NCBI RefSeq assembly: GCF_032854445.1
Contig: NC_088298.1
Coordinates: forward strand, 24,391,295 to 24,455,294
Source of the DNA: Liolophura sinensis
Taxonomy: Eukaryota > Mollusca > Polyplacophora > Chitonida > Chitonidae
Length of the DNA stretch: 64,000 bases
Reading direction: 5' to 3'
This document shows positions 1 through 11,330 of the stretch, piece by piece; position 1 is the first letter of the stretch, and each line of letters begins with the position of its first letter. Under the pieces are notes generated by a model. That model was not told the origin of the DNA. It saw nothing but the letters and a program-made list of their open reading frames with translations, and ran no database searches. Position numbers and translations under genes: made by a program.

Positions 1-547
1 CCGATACTCCTATATACGCGGTTTTCGTCATGTCCGATACTCCTATCTACGCGGTTTTCGTCATGTCCGATACTCCTATATACGCGGTTTTCGTCATGTC
101 CGATACTCCTATATACGCGGTTTTCGTCATGTCCGATACTCCTATCTACGCGGTTTTCGTCATGTCCGATACTCCTATATACGCGGTTTTCGTCATGTCC
201 GATACTCATATATACGCGGTTTTCGTCATGTCCGATACTCCTATATACGCGGTTTTCGTCATGTCCGATACTCCTATATACGCGGTTTTCGTCATGTCCG
301 ATACTCCTATATACGCGGTTTTCGTCATGTCCGATACTCCTATATACGCGGTTTTCGTCATGTCCGATACTCCTATATACGCGGTTTTCGTCATGTCCGA
401 TACTCCTATATACGCGGTTTTCGTCATGTCCGATACTAATATCTACGCGGTTTTCGTCATGTCCGATACTCCTATATACGCGGTTTTCGTCATGTCCGAT
501 ACTCCTATATACGCGGTTTTCGTCATGTCCGATACTCATATCTACGC
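1..547. repeat. 33-bp minisatellite array, about 16 units, cut by the left window edge
   Basis: Perfect to near-perfect 33-bp units beginning atgtccgatactcctatata. Variation is almost confined to the triplet after gatact (cct, cat or aat) and to tatata versus tatcta. The unit is a multiple of three and lacks stops, so an 11-residue peptide repeat stays open on the plus strand (30-557) and a shadow frame stays open on the minus strand. There is no start context, splice site or composition that argues for a protein. The array ends near 547, where the sequence becomes unique. Confidence 0.95.
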
Positions 548-604
548 GTCGAAATAGACATAAATGACTGAGGGTATATTCGAGGCGACTGAGTGAAACC
601 ATCA

Positions 605-722
605 TGCTAGAATATCATGCTAGAACATCATACCAGAATATCATGCTAGAACATCATGCCAGAATATCATGCTAGAACATCATGCCAGAATATCATGCTA
701 GAACATCATGGCAGAATATCAT
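605..722. repeat. 26-bp tandem repeat (two 13-bp half units)
   Basis: About 4.5 copies of a 26-bp unit made of two related 13-mers, atcatgctagaac and atcatgccagaat. One later half unit carries a catggcag variant. It lies 50 bp after the 33-bp array but is unrelated in sequence. A short GTGA microsatellite follows near 880-906. Confidence 0.9.
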
Positions 723-1019
723 TTGTCGATAAGAAAATATATATCTCAGTTGTGCTTTAATTGCAGCTGATCAGATATCCAACGTTGTGGTCTAATTCAA
801 TGCGATGAATAAACCACCTCTAGCCCCGGGTTAGGCGGAATTTGTCACAATTTTGAAGCAGAGTCTACCCTCATAGCTTGTGAGTGAGTGAGTGAGTGAG
901 TGAGTGCTTGGGGTTTAAAGTCGTACGTAACAATTTTTCAGTCATATGACGACGAAGGAATCTTTAGAGTGCATGTAATTTGCCTCCTTGTTGCAGGCGG
1001 GATTTTCACCTCTCTTTTA

Positions 1020-1218
1020 TCTAGTGCTGCTTCACTGATAGGCCTTACCGAAGGCAAGTAAGCTACCCCACCCGATACGGGTCAGCAAGTCGTTGCACTA
1101 TCCCCTTCATGCGGAACGCCAAGCGAGGGAGTTACAACTTCCTCTTTTAAAGTCTTAGGTGTGACTCGGCCCAGGATTGACCCTGGACCTACCCCTCCCG
1201 AAGCAGATGCTCTACCGA
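1020..1218 (-). mobile_element. tRNA-derived SINE copy (family B)
   Basis: Read on the minus strand, the right end has a tRNA-like head: an A-box-like stretch around tcggtagagcatctgcttcg and a B-box-like ggtccagggtcaatcc. The body (ggcaagtaagc, cgggtca, gcactatccccttcatgc, acttcctcttttaaagtctta) recurs at 20076-20250 in the same orientation, which shows it is dispersed. A homopolymer of about 28 G follows at 1229-1260. Confidence 0.7.
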
Positions 1219-1228
1219 ATGAGATATG

Positions 1229-1260
1229 GTGGGGGGGGGGGGGGGGGGGGGGGGGGAGGG
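1229..1260. repeat. poly-G tract
   Basis: Near-continuous G run directly after the SINE head. The ORFs across it on both strands are artefacts. Its length in the assembly is likely unreliable. Confidence 0.9.
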
Positions 1261-1579
1261 GGGAGGCGGTAGTTGACTGTGGAGAGACGTTCAAAATTCA
1301 TAATCGTCTGGCCCATTTGCAAAACAGCCTAACACTCAAGTTCCCAAAGAAATATGTAAGAAACAATATATAAATAGTAAAGAAAAAAAAACTAAGAGAA
1401 AAAGAGTCATCAGTTTTCAGTGTTGTAGTGAAGGTATTCTAGGCAAATTTAAATTTCAATCTATATATAGTATGCAGATGATAAGTGTTTCAGTCGTATT
1501 CCGATTCCAACTGTTCATAAAATCCCTATCTTCATATAATAAACATAAAGGTATGCTTGTATAGCCCCAGCCTCATGTT

Positions 1580-1762
1580 ATGTTGTACGATGAAATATAA
1601 CAAAAGACGTTCACCATAGAGAGTAAAACCAGAGCAGCAACGACAGTGTGATAGTTGACAAATGGTAACACGTAACCGGTGAAATGCAGCCTCTTGTCCA
1701 TTTACCTCATTTAGGGCTTTATTATAATTATTCAGGTAAATGTTTAAATGGTAGCAAACTAA
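1580..1762 (-). mobile_element. Copy E1 of the 48-bp-minisatellite element, single repeat unit
   Basis: On the minus strand this reads as the complete element in miniature: a left module (ggtaaatggacaagag, then tttcaccggttacgtgt and catttgtcaactatcaca), exactly one 48-bp unit (ctgtcgtcgctgctctggtt...actctctatg), then the right border gaacgtctttt-gttatattt. The same left and right borders flank the expanded arrays at 2.0-3.4 kb and 25.8-29.3 kb. This is therefore either the unexpanded ancestral form or a collapsed copy. It lies head to head with E2. Confidence 0.75.
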
Positions 1763-1825
1763 ACAGCCTCTACGACCAAACCAAAAATGCATTGATCTCA
1801 GTTGCAATTAAATAGCTTACACTGA

Positions 1826-1922
1826 ATTGTGTGACGTCTAATAAATTGTGTGATGTCTAATAAATTGTGTGATGTCTAATAAATTGTGTGACGTCTAATA
1901 AATTGTGTGATGTCTAATAAAT
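1826..1922. repeat. 19-bp tandem repeat, 5 units
   Basis: Five units of attgtgtgatgtctaataa with a c/t variant. It sits between elements E1 and E2, which are in opposite orientation. Confidence 0.95.
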
Positions 1923-1934
1923 TGCAATTAACAT

Positions 1935-3440
1935 GACAACAATTTTTTTGACCTCATTCTGCTTAAGCCATGGTGCTAGTAGGCGTGTGAATTGCTGCTG
2001 TTTATGCATTTACATGAACATTTAGAATAAAACACTGATTGGCGTAAATCGACAAGAGACCGTATATCACTGGTTACGTGTGACCATTTGCCAGCTATCA
2101 CACTGTCGTCGCTGCTCTGATCTTACTCTCTATGATGTACGTCTATCACACAGTCGTCGCAGCTCTGCTTTACTCTCTATGCTGTATGGCTATCACAAAG
2201 TCGTCGCTGCTCTGCTTTTACTGTCTATGCTGTACGTCTATCACAAAGTCGTCGCTGCTCTGCTTTACTCTCTATGCAGTACATCCTTAACACTGTCGTC
2301 ACTGATCTGGTTTTACTCTCTATGCTGTACGTCCATCCCGCTGTCGTTGCTGCTCTGGTTTTACTATCTGAGCTGTACGTCTATCTAACTTTCGTCGTTG
2401 CTCTGGTTTTACTCTGTGCTGTACGCCTGTCACACTGTCGTCGCTGTTCCACTTTTACTCTCTATGCCCTACGTCTATCACACTGTCGCCGATGCTCTGC
2501 TTTTACCCTCTATGCTGTATGTCTATCATACTGTCGTTGCTGCTCTAGTTTTACTCCCTATGCTGTATGTCTATCATACGGTCGTTGCTGCTCTGGTTTT
2601 ACTCTCTGTTCCGGACGCCTATCACCTGTCGGCGCTCGTCTGTTTTACCCTGTATACCGTTGGTCCATCACACTGTTGTCGTCGCTGCTCTGATTTTACT
2701 TTCGTGTTCATGTGTTCATCAGACTGTCCTGACTGCTCTGGTTTTACTCTCTAGGCTGTACGTCTATCACGCTGTCGTCGTTGCACTGCTTTTACTCTCT
2801 GTCCTGTACGTCTAACACACTTTCGTCGCTGCTGTGGTTTTAGTCTCTGTGCCGTACGTCTATCACACTGTCGTCGCTGCTGTGGTCTTACTCTCTGTGC
2901 TGTACGTCCATCACACTGTCGTCGCTGCTGTGGTCTTACTCTCTGTGCTGTACGTCCATCACACTGTCGTCGCTGCTGTGGTCTTACTCTCTGTGCTGTA
3001 CGTCCATCACACTGTCGTCGCTGCTGTGGTCTTACTCTCTGTGCTGTATATACATATGTGCTCGTCCATCATACTGTCGTCGCTGCTCTGCTTTTACTCT
3101 CTGTTTTGTACGGCTACTGTAGTCGCTGCTTTAGTTTTACTCTCTATGCCCCACGCCTATCACGCTGTTGTCGCTGCCCTGGTTTTACTCTCTGTGCTGT
3201 ACGTCTAATACACTGTCGTCACTGCATTGGTTTCTCTCTCTGTGCTGTACGTCTAACACACTGTCGTCGCTGCTCTGGTGTTACTCTCTATGCCCACGTC
3301 TATCACACTGTTGTCGCTGCTCCAGTTTTACTCTCTATATCGTATGTCTAGCACACAGTCGTCGCTGCTCTGGTTTTACTCTTTATGCTGTACGTCTTTA
3401 GTTATCTTTGTGTTGACGTTTTATGAGCAGATTTGCAAGA
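1935..3440 (+). mobile_element. Copy E2 of the 48-bp-minisatellite element, about 27 units
   Basis: The left module starts at about 1950 (tgacctcattctgctt, gccatggtg, taggcgtgt, agaataaaac, gacaagagaccgtat, then an accggttacgtgtgacc-like block). About 27 diverged units of 48 bp follow (cactgtcgtcgctgctctgg, actctctatgctgtacgtct) from about 2085 to 3390. The right border is acgtctttagttatctttgtg. Most units are diverged and some are shortened, so frames break and several overlapping ORFs of 70-140 codons appear; none is a credible gene. Four consecutive units at 2870-3050 are nearly identical, which points to local recent expansion. Confidence 0.85.
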
Positions 3441-5430
3441 CGACAACGGTTAATGCAGCTCGGGGACCCAGTTGCCACTGCGTGGGAAAAGCTCTTATGC
3501 TTTCAGGATGTATTGTATCCGGTATATTATGACGTGAATTGCGCAACGATATCAAAAAATCACCAATTCCACGGAAATAAGCAGTGAATACTGTTATTGA
3601 TTTCTTGATTGGTCGGAAATGTTTGCCATTGTTAATTTTCTTGACAAGGTTAACTTGCTAAAAGCCGATTGTTCGTGTTCCGAGAAGTCACGGTTTTCTT
3701 GCCACCTTCATAGGCCTTTGAAAGGAGACATATTTCAAACGGAACAGAGATTTTTGCGTCTTTCAAAGTTTATTGAAAACTTTTGACCGAATTTCATTGC
3801 ATGAATCAGTCTTTAATGTCATACTTAATATGCTTTCTTAGCTCTTTAGAAATTGGTCTTGCAATTATTAACCTGGTTCGTCCATTTGGGATGACGACGG
3901 GTATACAAATGTCTTCATTGACGCCTGGACGTTGTATACACACAGGCATCTGTGTTTAACTGGTATTCAAATAGCGAAGGTGAGGTGAAGTGTGTGACCA
4001 CATGGTTAACTATATGCAAACTTAACCAACACAACCATCACACAAGACAACTATTTTTGGAGTATACAGTTTTGGAGTTGATACTAGAACTTTCTATTGA
4101 CACAAATAGAAACAGGAGTCTACACAGAACATTTCTTTCATGGGCATTATTGTTTCAACTTCACAAGAATACAAAGAACAAAATCGAAGAACCGCTTTGG
4201 ATATAACTGATTGATGTGCTAATAGTTTGCCAAAGGCAATGGCATAAGCTATTTTTAATTTTTATTTTTTATTTGTTAGAAAATAGGAAAATTTTAATTG
4301 GATATACTCGCTAATCACGCACAATAATAATTCAACCGAGAAGCATAAATACGACAAACCAATAATTCGCTTAGGGCGCAACGGTAAATATAGAAACAAC
4401 AATACGTCTTCCATAGATAATTTGATTGTGTATACTGTAATATATGGAGATGCTCGTTTGATTTGATACGCAAACGGGTAAACAATGCACTACATTTCCC
4501 CATTTAGGTCCATGAGTTACGAAAAATAAACGGATCATGACGGCTTTGTTTGTTGTCCAATTAGCTGATGACATATAAAAGCATTGCAAAGCCTTCCAGC
4601 AGAACATCTCCCGCAATGCCTACCCCCTCTCTCCCTGCCATCCGCCACCCTACCCTCTCTATCTCTGCACGCCCCCGCGTAAACTACTGTAGAGAAAAAC
4701 ACGATGAAGCAAAAGTAGCACGAAACGTGGTGACCTCGGGGTTACCATATACCCAAGCACCTTGGTGAATGTTTTATGGCTGACATGTTTGAGAGGACTA
4801 TGCACATGGGATCGAGGTTAAAGTTCGCCGGCCGATTATGATCTTCCCCCGCCAGCTTTGTCAAGTTTGACGAATCTGTTTCGCTTTGTCACCGTTAAGA
4901 ATCGATCTAATCTGTAGCTTTTGTTCTCACAAAACAGGCTAACGTGTTTGATAAATTCTCTTCATTCTCCAAGAGGTTATATAAAGTACATTGGAATCAA
5001 TAGTCTTCCCGTACCTTTTTAAGGCAATTTTTAGATCGTAGTTATTATCTGACTTGCCAGATTAGGTCTCAGATACGCTTGTCTAGTTAAAATAGCACGT
5101 TACAGATCTAATCTACATTAGAAACGGTCACTTTGTCACTTTGTTTTGTTGAAATGCCCAATAAAGTTCCAGTGTCTGGATATGATGGGGAGATTAACAC
5201 CTCTGTTATTTCATCGGCAACATGATGTCAGTATGAAAATTAAATCTATATTTGTATATGTACATCCGGTTCTGAGACTAAAAATGTACAGATAATTTTT
5301 GCCGTCTTATCTCTTTCATATGGATAGACTTATCGGCCCATTGTAAATGTTTGCACTTTTATTGCCGATTGCAATTTAATTGCAAATTATGTGACGGTCG
5401 ACACTATGACTCACCTACTGTTAAGTCAGT
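3441..5430. other. No gene recognised
   Basis: AT-rich unique-looking sequence with only short ORFs. A short stretch at 3855-3885 (aaattggtcttgcaattatt) resembles one at about 18987-19015, so the region holds at least one old dispersed-repeat fragment. I see no exon with convincing splice sites. Confidence 0.5.
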
Positions 5431-5431
5431 T

Positions 5432-5432
<1 letters not shown>

Positions 5433-5526
<94 letters not shown>
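5433..5526. repeat. (TA)n microsatellite
   Basis: About 46 uninterrupted TA dinucleotides. The Ile-Tyr ORF across it is an artefact. Confidence 0.97.
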
Positions 5527-5527
<1 letters not shown>

Positions 5528-5579
5528 GTAAATGATGACGTCATGAGATGTATTCCTTAAATATTTATTAATTTATCTG

Positions 5580-5656
5580 ACGGGTGTTTTTTCGCTGTAG
5601 TCAAGAATATTTCACTTATACGACGGTGGCCAGCATTATGTTCGGAGGGAACCGCA
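5580..5656 (-). mobile_element. SINE family A tail fragment
   Basis: Shares the tail block of the full-length copy at 20840-21093 (caagaatatttcacttatac, gacggtggccagcattatg), reading toward the tRNA head on the minus strand. The head is missing here. Confidence 0.8.
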
Positions 5657-5849
5657 GATTGAGGTAAGAGTTTCAGTTTGTCACCCTATTTTAAGCTACA
5701 TGTAACAACAGAACTGTAGTTTACCAAGATGGTGTTTGGGGATTTCGGTGTATGGTTTTTACTTTTACCGGCAATTTTGCTTTACTACGAAATAAAATAT
5801 TCCAAGTTAGCCCGATTTTTTCAGATGGATGCCGGAAGAAACCGGAATG

Positions 5850-5970
5850 CTGAGAGGAAACCATCTGTTGAGCCTACTGATTTAAAGCTGCAACCGAAAC
5901 AGCGACAAAGGATTCGAACTCACGATGTTATTGGTCGTGAGTTTGATGGTTGCAGCGAGGCAGGAATTTA
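5850..5970 (-). mobile_element. tRNA-like SINE head fragment
   Basis: A B-box-like element (minus strand of aaaggattcgaactcacgat) sits in a degenerate tRNA-like context. It probably belongs to a SINE. It is too diverged to be a functional tRNA. Confidence 0.4.
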
Positions 5971-6770
5971 ACCATTTTAGCCATGCTCCTTAGTTCACAT
6001 TTGACTTCTGTGAGCAGTTTAAATAATCTTTTTATCGTTCACTTTATCTCATTTAATAGTTTTTTTCTATCCGAAAAGGATAGTCTTAAAACTCCAAATG
6101 CAGCCTGGCTTAGCATAAAATTTCGCACGAAAACTTTCAACGTTCAACAATAATTAATGATTGGGGCGCAAGTAAAAAATACCTTACAGAAACATTTCTC
6201 TACTCGTCCTTTAAAGGATACATGAAAAGATTTTAATGATAAGGACAGGTATGCTAAATCAATGAGAGAAAAAATTTCGCTATTTTTTTTAATGAACCCT
6301 CTATTTCATGCCTATTTTTTGCGAATGGTTTGATGTATTCGGAAATGACGTCATCGATGAACATATAGGAAAAGCGGGACCAGTCTGAGGCCCTCAGTTC
6401 GGGCTCTACCCTCCCACTGATAAAAGCTGTTTTGACAGCTATTACCATTGACATTAGCAGACTCCTTAATTTCCGGACTGACCGCGGGGGCCGTGATATA
6501 ACTGTAGCTTAAAACCATTTTACCCACAAGACGAGGGCGGATAAACTTTTTGTAGTTTTATAGGTTAGGTTACATCATATACTACTATAAAGAAATGAAA
6601 AAACAAGCGGTCTCATGTATCCTTTAAATGTCCAAACTGTGTAGCGAATTGTGTACCATTCAATATGAATACGCTTTCGTTACTACAAATATGTATCTCA
6701 GTATGCTTTTATATTTCAACTGTTCATACGTCAACGTGGATACCGAAGACTTCAAAAATGCTACTTCTTG
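5971..6770. other. No gene recognised
   Basis: AT-rich sequence with short ORFs only; nothing assignable. Confidence 0.5.
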
Positions 6771-6771
6771 T

Positions 6772-6884
6772 TGCCTCGGTGACCCGGTGTCAGTATAATG
6801 TGACTGAGTGGGGTGTCGTGATTGGTGTCTTCGGCATGATACTTCAGTGGCGGTAGCACTTTGGCGGCATGGACACGGTGTACA
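6772..6884 (+). repeat. Dispersed repeat, inverted partner at 16922-17036
   Basis: The segment with gtcagtataatgtgactgag and ttcggcatgatacttcagtg, then gcggtagcac, matches the reverse complement of 16922-17036 over about 110 bp with a modest number of differences. Sequence outside diverges. It is likely an old SINE or short transposon family; the ORFs across it are incidental. Confidence 0.75.
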
Positions 6885-7168
6885 CATACATTATGATTCC
6901 TCGGTAGCAACAACCTTCCCAATGAGGAAATTATGTATGTGAACGTGCGTTCGTTTGGTATGTGCATATGTATACTCACTCGATAATGTAATTTTGCATA
7001 GATGTAAATATATTCTTCTTCATTATCGAACACAGACTGTCTTTTTTTTCTTCAAGGTCGATGAACACTTATTTTCAAAGTGTACAAAAAATGGTTAAGC
7101 AAGTTACGCCGCTAATGTGTTTTTAAGCAGTAGACGGAGGAAGAGTCAAAATGAAGGTGGCAAACTCA

Positions 7169-7935
7169 TTAACGGGTGTCTCCACCACGACCCCCGATGG
7201 TTTCTGCGCATCTCCGTTTCACAGAAGTCTCCAGACGAGCAAGGAATGCTTGCGGAATCTCAACCAGATCCTGGTAGGTCACTAGCCATTGCGTCAACGT
7301 TTTGGGGCTGGCGTCGCTGCTCTCTTTAGCTTCGGTCCATTTCCACCCAAACGTGCTCAATACATGCTAAAGCAATTTGCAGGATCTACATGACAGTTGT
7401 TGACATTCAGCAATGCTAATAATGGCAGAGCCGTATGGGGACGAGAATTGTCCTGCTGAAATGTGATACCCGGCCGTGACGATGTAGAAATGGACAATAA
7501 CGGGCTGAAGTATCTGGTCTCGGTAAGTTATCGCCAAGAAGAAGAAGAGTACGATAGCGAAATGTGAAACGTCCCTACACCATCACTACCCACCGTCAAA
7601 ACGCTTGCTCTCGACAAAGGTGGAAACGTGATTCGCCCGTAAACAGTACATTTCGCCAACAGTGTGCAGGGCGCCTGGCGTGCTGTCTGCTCTATTGCAA
7701 CCTTGCTCGGCGATATTGTGGCGTCAATGACGGGACGTATCGCAGGACGATGTGTGCGCAACTCAATCTCCCTCAGACGATTTCTTACGGTTTGTGGTTT
7801 TATGCGACCATGGTCTGGAATGATTGGAGCGTTTTCTATGGCTGTTTGACGTCTGTTTCTGAGGTGTATCAAACGAATCCACCCACTATGCGCAGGCGTC
7901 GTTACCCGTGGACGTTCAGAGAGCGAAAGATCCCT
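7169..7935 (-). pseudogene. Tc1-like (IS630-Tc1-mariner) transposase remnant
   Basis: A DDE transposase that would cut and reinsert its own transposon. Reading the minus strand from 7935 downward gives, in order, a second-helix-like region RPRVTTPAHSGWIRLIHLRN, then GRIKPQTVRNRLRE, the WRNVLFTGESRFHL block (about 7624-7650), TFQQDNSRPHTA (about 7449), IEHVWVEMDR (about 7350) and the C-terminal IPQAFLARLE...RRCAE, ending GGDTR plus stop at 7169. These are hallmark Tc1 motifs in the correct order. The copy is dead: it needs several frame changes (between RPAIRPV and WRNVL, and near 7300), has an in-frame stop after MDRS, and the first-catalytic-Asp motif usually read as TDES is TGES. No convincing terminal inverted repeats were found. 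Confidence 0.85.
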
Positions 7936-8314
7936 TAAATCCTGAACAATTTTCTTGTTTCTGTGCCAATGTACCCTGCGCGCGTTAATCCTGCGGCAAG
8001 CCTACCATCCACCTGAGAGCGTACATTTAACATCAGTCTTCATGTGAAGTTGTAGCCCCTATATATCTGCATGGGGGAACGTTTGCAATGGCTTAGTGAG
8101 GACTATCCAGTGACACACAAATCAGAGCGTGCAGAGTCGTTAAATATTCGCCACGTGCAAAAGTGGTCACGCCGCGTGAAACGCGTGCTTCAAGTAAAGC
8201 GTAATTTATTCTGTAAATGCGTATTCCGAGGTCACGTATAACGAATATTAATGTAGAATATACTTGCACAATGTTTTTTGACCGAATATGTGGATGTGTA
8301 TAAGTATATACAAA

Positions 8315-8565
8315 TAACCAAAGTAATCTGTTAGGTTGAACTAAAAGGTTGTTGTCTGACTGATAGAACGCTAGAATGTATTTTCCTACGATGAGATTAC
8401 AAAAGGTCATATTCAATATAATAGCCTCTTATTCTAACGCACACTTTATACTGAGTTAATAAAGTATGTGTGCTATATTTAACGTACATGCTGCAATAAC
8501 AGAATGCTTTTAGCATCACTCAGACAACAGACTCTTTGTTAAATTTCAGAGATTATAGATTGTAG
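8315..8565. mobile_element. MITE family M, diverged copy
   Basis: Ends and interior resemble the better copy at 11676-11929: taatctgtt, a ttgttgtctgactgat arm, gctagaatgtatt, tatgtgtgctatatttaac, and the reverse arm atcactcagacaacagact. Many substitutions make it an old insertion. Confidence 0.7.
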
Positions 8566-8768
8566 TAACACTGAAACAGTTCCTGCTATATATTTGCAAT
8601 ATATATGAAAGAAGGAATTTCGGAATTGGGTATACAAATTTGTGACGACACAAATGTTTTCAGCAAACACTACACTAGTTGCTGTAAAAGAAAAGACTGG
8701 CCTAGTTGGAAGGCTTTTTGTTCAACAAGATGTATATCCACCCCTTGGTGTGTTCGGGAGTAGTGGGG

Positions 8769-8985
8769 GGATTTCGTGGCCAGGTGGTTAGCTCAGAAGC
8801 CTCTCAGCAATGCGATCGGTTAGAGTTCCAGTCCATCTCTTGCTTGCTTCCTCTCCGGTTGCTCGTGTGTAGGTCAGTGGGCAACCTGCAAATAGTTGTG
8901 GGTTTCCTTCCACCATAATGCTGCCTGCCGTCGCATAAGTGAAATATTCTTGTGTACGGCGTGAAAGTCCAAACAAATAAAGAAA
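8769..8985 (+). mobile_element. SINE family A, near full length
   Basis: tRNA-like head (gtggccaggtggttagctc, then gttagagttccagtcc) followed by the family body (gcttcctctccgg, gtgggtttcc) and tail (taatgctgcctgccgtcg, aagtgaaatattcttgtg, tacggcg). It ends in an A/T-rich tail. Confidence 0.85.
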
Positions 8986-9640
8986 GATTTATACATTAAG
9001 TCTTGCTTAATCGCACATTTAAAAATTTGTGCCTCTTTGATTCAGTTGAAAAAAAGTAGATTCCGTGTTTTTCGCTTTTTCGTCTTACGACTAAAGTCAA
9101 AAGTTTACAGCCACACTTGAAATGTTTTGCTCTGGGAAGTATAAAATTTGTAAACTGACTCTTTACCACAGAACAATGTACCAATCACAATTTGGATTCT
9201 TTTCCTCTTCTGAGCTTGGTTTTCAAGCACTTGCGATTTATGAATTAAGTCCTAAAGACTTTCAAATGATAACCAATAGGATACTCAAACGCGCTACACC
9301 AAAAATGAAAATCAAATTGCAGTAAAACTACATTACGTACTACGGTACAGGAAAGTACAAAACAGCACATCGCTTTGGACTGCTTTGTTTCAGGCGCAAG
9401 GGAACTACGATTCGCCATTGCTAGCTGGTTGCCGTTGAGATCCCAGTTCTATGAATCAGTGGTTTATAGAGTAGAAACTAGCTTTGAAATGATATTAGCT
9501 TCTATGTCAGACTATTGCCTTTGGCGTGTCAAAACGACTCATTGGTCCGTTTCAAGCGATAGCAAAGAACAATTACATTCTGATGAGGTTTCTCTGGCCA
9601 CAGGGTGAGACAGTACCACCTGGTGATAGCACGAAGTAAT
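8986..9640. other. No gene recognised
   Basis: Short ORFs only on both strands; no repeat family assigned. Confidence 0.5.
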
Positions 9641-9649
9641 GTGTAATGG

Positions 9650-9770
9650 GGTTCATTGGCTAGGGTACACTATGTGTGAGTTCAAACCCGACTCTGGGCA
9701 CGGATTTTGTAGTTTCTTCGGTTCCCGCCCTGGTGACAATAAGCGGTTGACGATGTTCATGACTGAATAA
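9650..9770 (+). mobile_element. Degenerate tRNA-like SINE head
   Basis: A B-box-like gtgagttcaaacccgactct lies about 25 bp after an A-box-like attggctagggtacac. No recognisable tail before the next element begins. Weak assignment. Confidence 0.4.
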
Positions 9771-9774
9771 TTTG

Positions 9775-10500
9775 ACCTAATTCTGCTTCAGCCATGGTGG
9801 TAGGAGGCGTGTAATTTATTAGAATAAAACCCTGGCTGAGTCCTTATTTCACCGGTTACGTGTTATCATTGCCAGATATCACGCTGTCGTCGCTGCTTTT
9901 GTTTTACACTCTATGCTGTCGACGTATTTCACCGGTTAGGTGTGACCATTTGTCGGACATCACACTGTTGTCGCTGCTCTGGTTTTACACTCTATGCCGT
10001 AGCCGTATTTCACCGGTTGCGTGTTATCATTTGCCAGATATCACGCAGTCGTCGCTGCTCTGGTTTTGCACTCTATGCCGTAGCCGTATTTCACCGGTTG
10101 CGTGTTATCATTTGCCAGATATCACGCTGTCGTCGCTGCTCTGGTTTTACACTCTATGCTGTAGTCGTATTTCACCGGTTGCGTGTTATCATTTGCCAGA
10201 TATCACGATGTCGTCGCTGCTCTGGTTTTACACTCTATGCTGTCGGACGTATTTCACCGGTTGCGTGTGACCATTTGTCAGATATCACACTGTTTGTCGC
10301 TGCTCTGGTTTTACACTCTATGCTGTAGCCGTATTTCACCGGTTACGTGTGGCCATTTGTCAGATATCACACTGTTGGCGCTGCTCTGGTTTTACACCCT
10401 ATGCTGTAGCCGTTTTTCACCGGTCATGTGTGACCATTTGTCCGATATCACCCTATTGTCGCTGTTCTGGTTTTACACTCTATCAGTCTATGCGTCCAAA
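9775..10500 (+). mobile_element. Copy E3 of the 48-bp-minisatellite element, 81-bp units
   Basis: It begins with the same left module as E2 (tttgacctaattctgctt, gccatggtg, aggcgtgta, agaataaaac). About eight units follow that are 81 bp long, not 48. Each carries the usual ctgtcgtcgctgctctggtt block plus an added 33-bp piece (gtatttcaccggttgcgtg, ttatcatttgccagatatca) that occurs only once, as the left border, in E1, E2 and E4. The expansion here therefore took in part of the flank. The open frames of 128-141 codons are repeat artefacts. Confidence 0.85.
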
Positions 10501-10935
10501 CAGGCTTCTTATACCAGCCGTCAACTAAAATGGGGGTTCTGGACCAGAAATCGCACGACTAATGTTCAAAATAACATTCAACTACCTAAAGAACCACCAA
10601 AGAACTAAGAAAGGCCTATAAAGTTCATCCATGCAAAGAAAAACACATAACAGTTTTCAAAGACGATGAAAGGACGCAAAAGAATGTTGTAGGCGAATGA
10701 ATTTAATCTGTACCCAAAGTGTGTGCCACTGTAGTTTATTCTTTAAGTATTTTTTGCATCAGTTTTCAGATCGTGTGCCATGTTAGTTTATAAGTTGTTC
10801 CCCATTCATAGATCGAGATAAGCAAGGTGGATAACCACCAGATTAATGTCCACAACAACGGACATGAACAAAAAACTGAGCAAGTTGATTAACGCTCAAT
10901 GCCCTACAGACTATGATATCTTTACATATACAATG
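10501..10935. other. No gene recognised
   Basis: Unique-looking sequence without an exon or repeat that I can support. Confidence 0.5.
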
Positions 10936-10939
10936 CCAT

Positions 10940-11330
10940 TTTCAATACTCAACCATTTTTTTCACTTACACGATGGCGGGTTCAGCGCTCAAGTTTACTT
11001 GTTAATTGTATGATAACAGTCAGTTTTATGGGTGTAAGAAACCAGAGTGCCCGGGATAAACCAACAGTGTATGGCAAGATACTGGAGAACTTTTCAACGT
11101 GTGACACAGACACTTGCACACCGCATTATTGGTAGACAAGTGGTTCTCATAGAACGGTAGACTTAAATGTCCTAATCCACAAGCTCGACAGGCCGTTCGT
11201 CGTGCAAGCCCCACGAATGAACAGTGAGGGCAGGGGGAATGGGCAGATTTCCTGTCCAAATGGGCCGGATTCGAACCCGCATCTTACATCACAGTGCATG
11301 GGAGTCGGCATTTTACCACTTAGCAACAAC
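10940..11330 (-). mobile_element. SINE family C (tRNA-derived), minus strand
   Basis: On the minus strand the right end gives a tRNA-like head: gttgctaagtggtaaaatgc as A-box region and gatgcgggttcgaatccggc as B-box, both close to consensus. The left end (tcacttacacgatggcgg) resembles the shared tail of family A. A shorter related head lies near 15430-15510. Confidence 0.6.
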
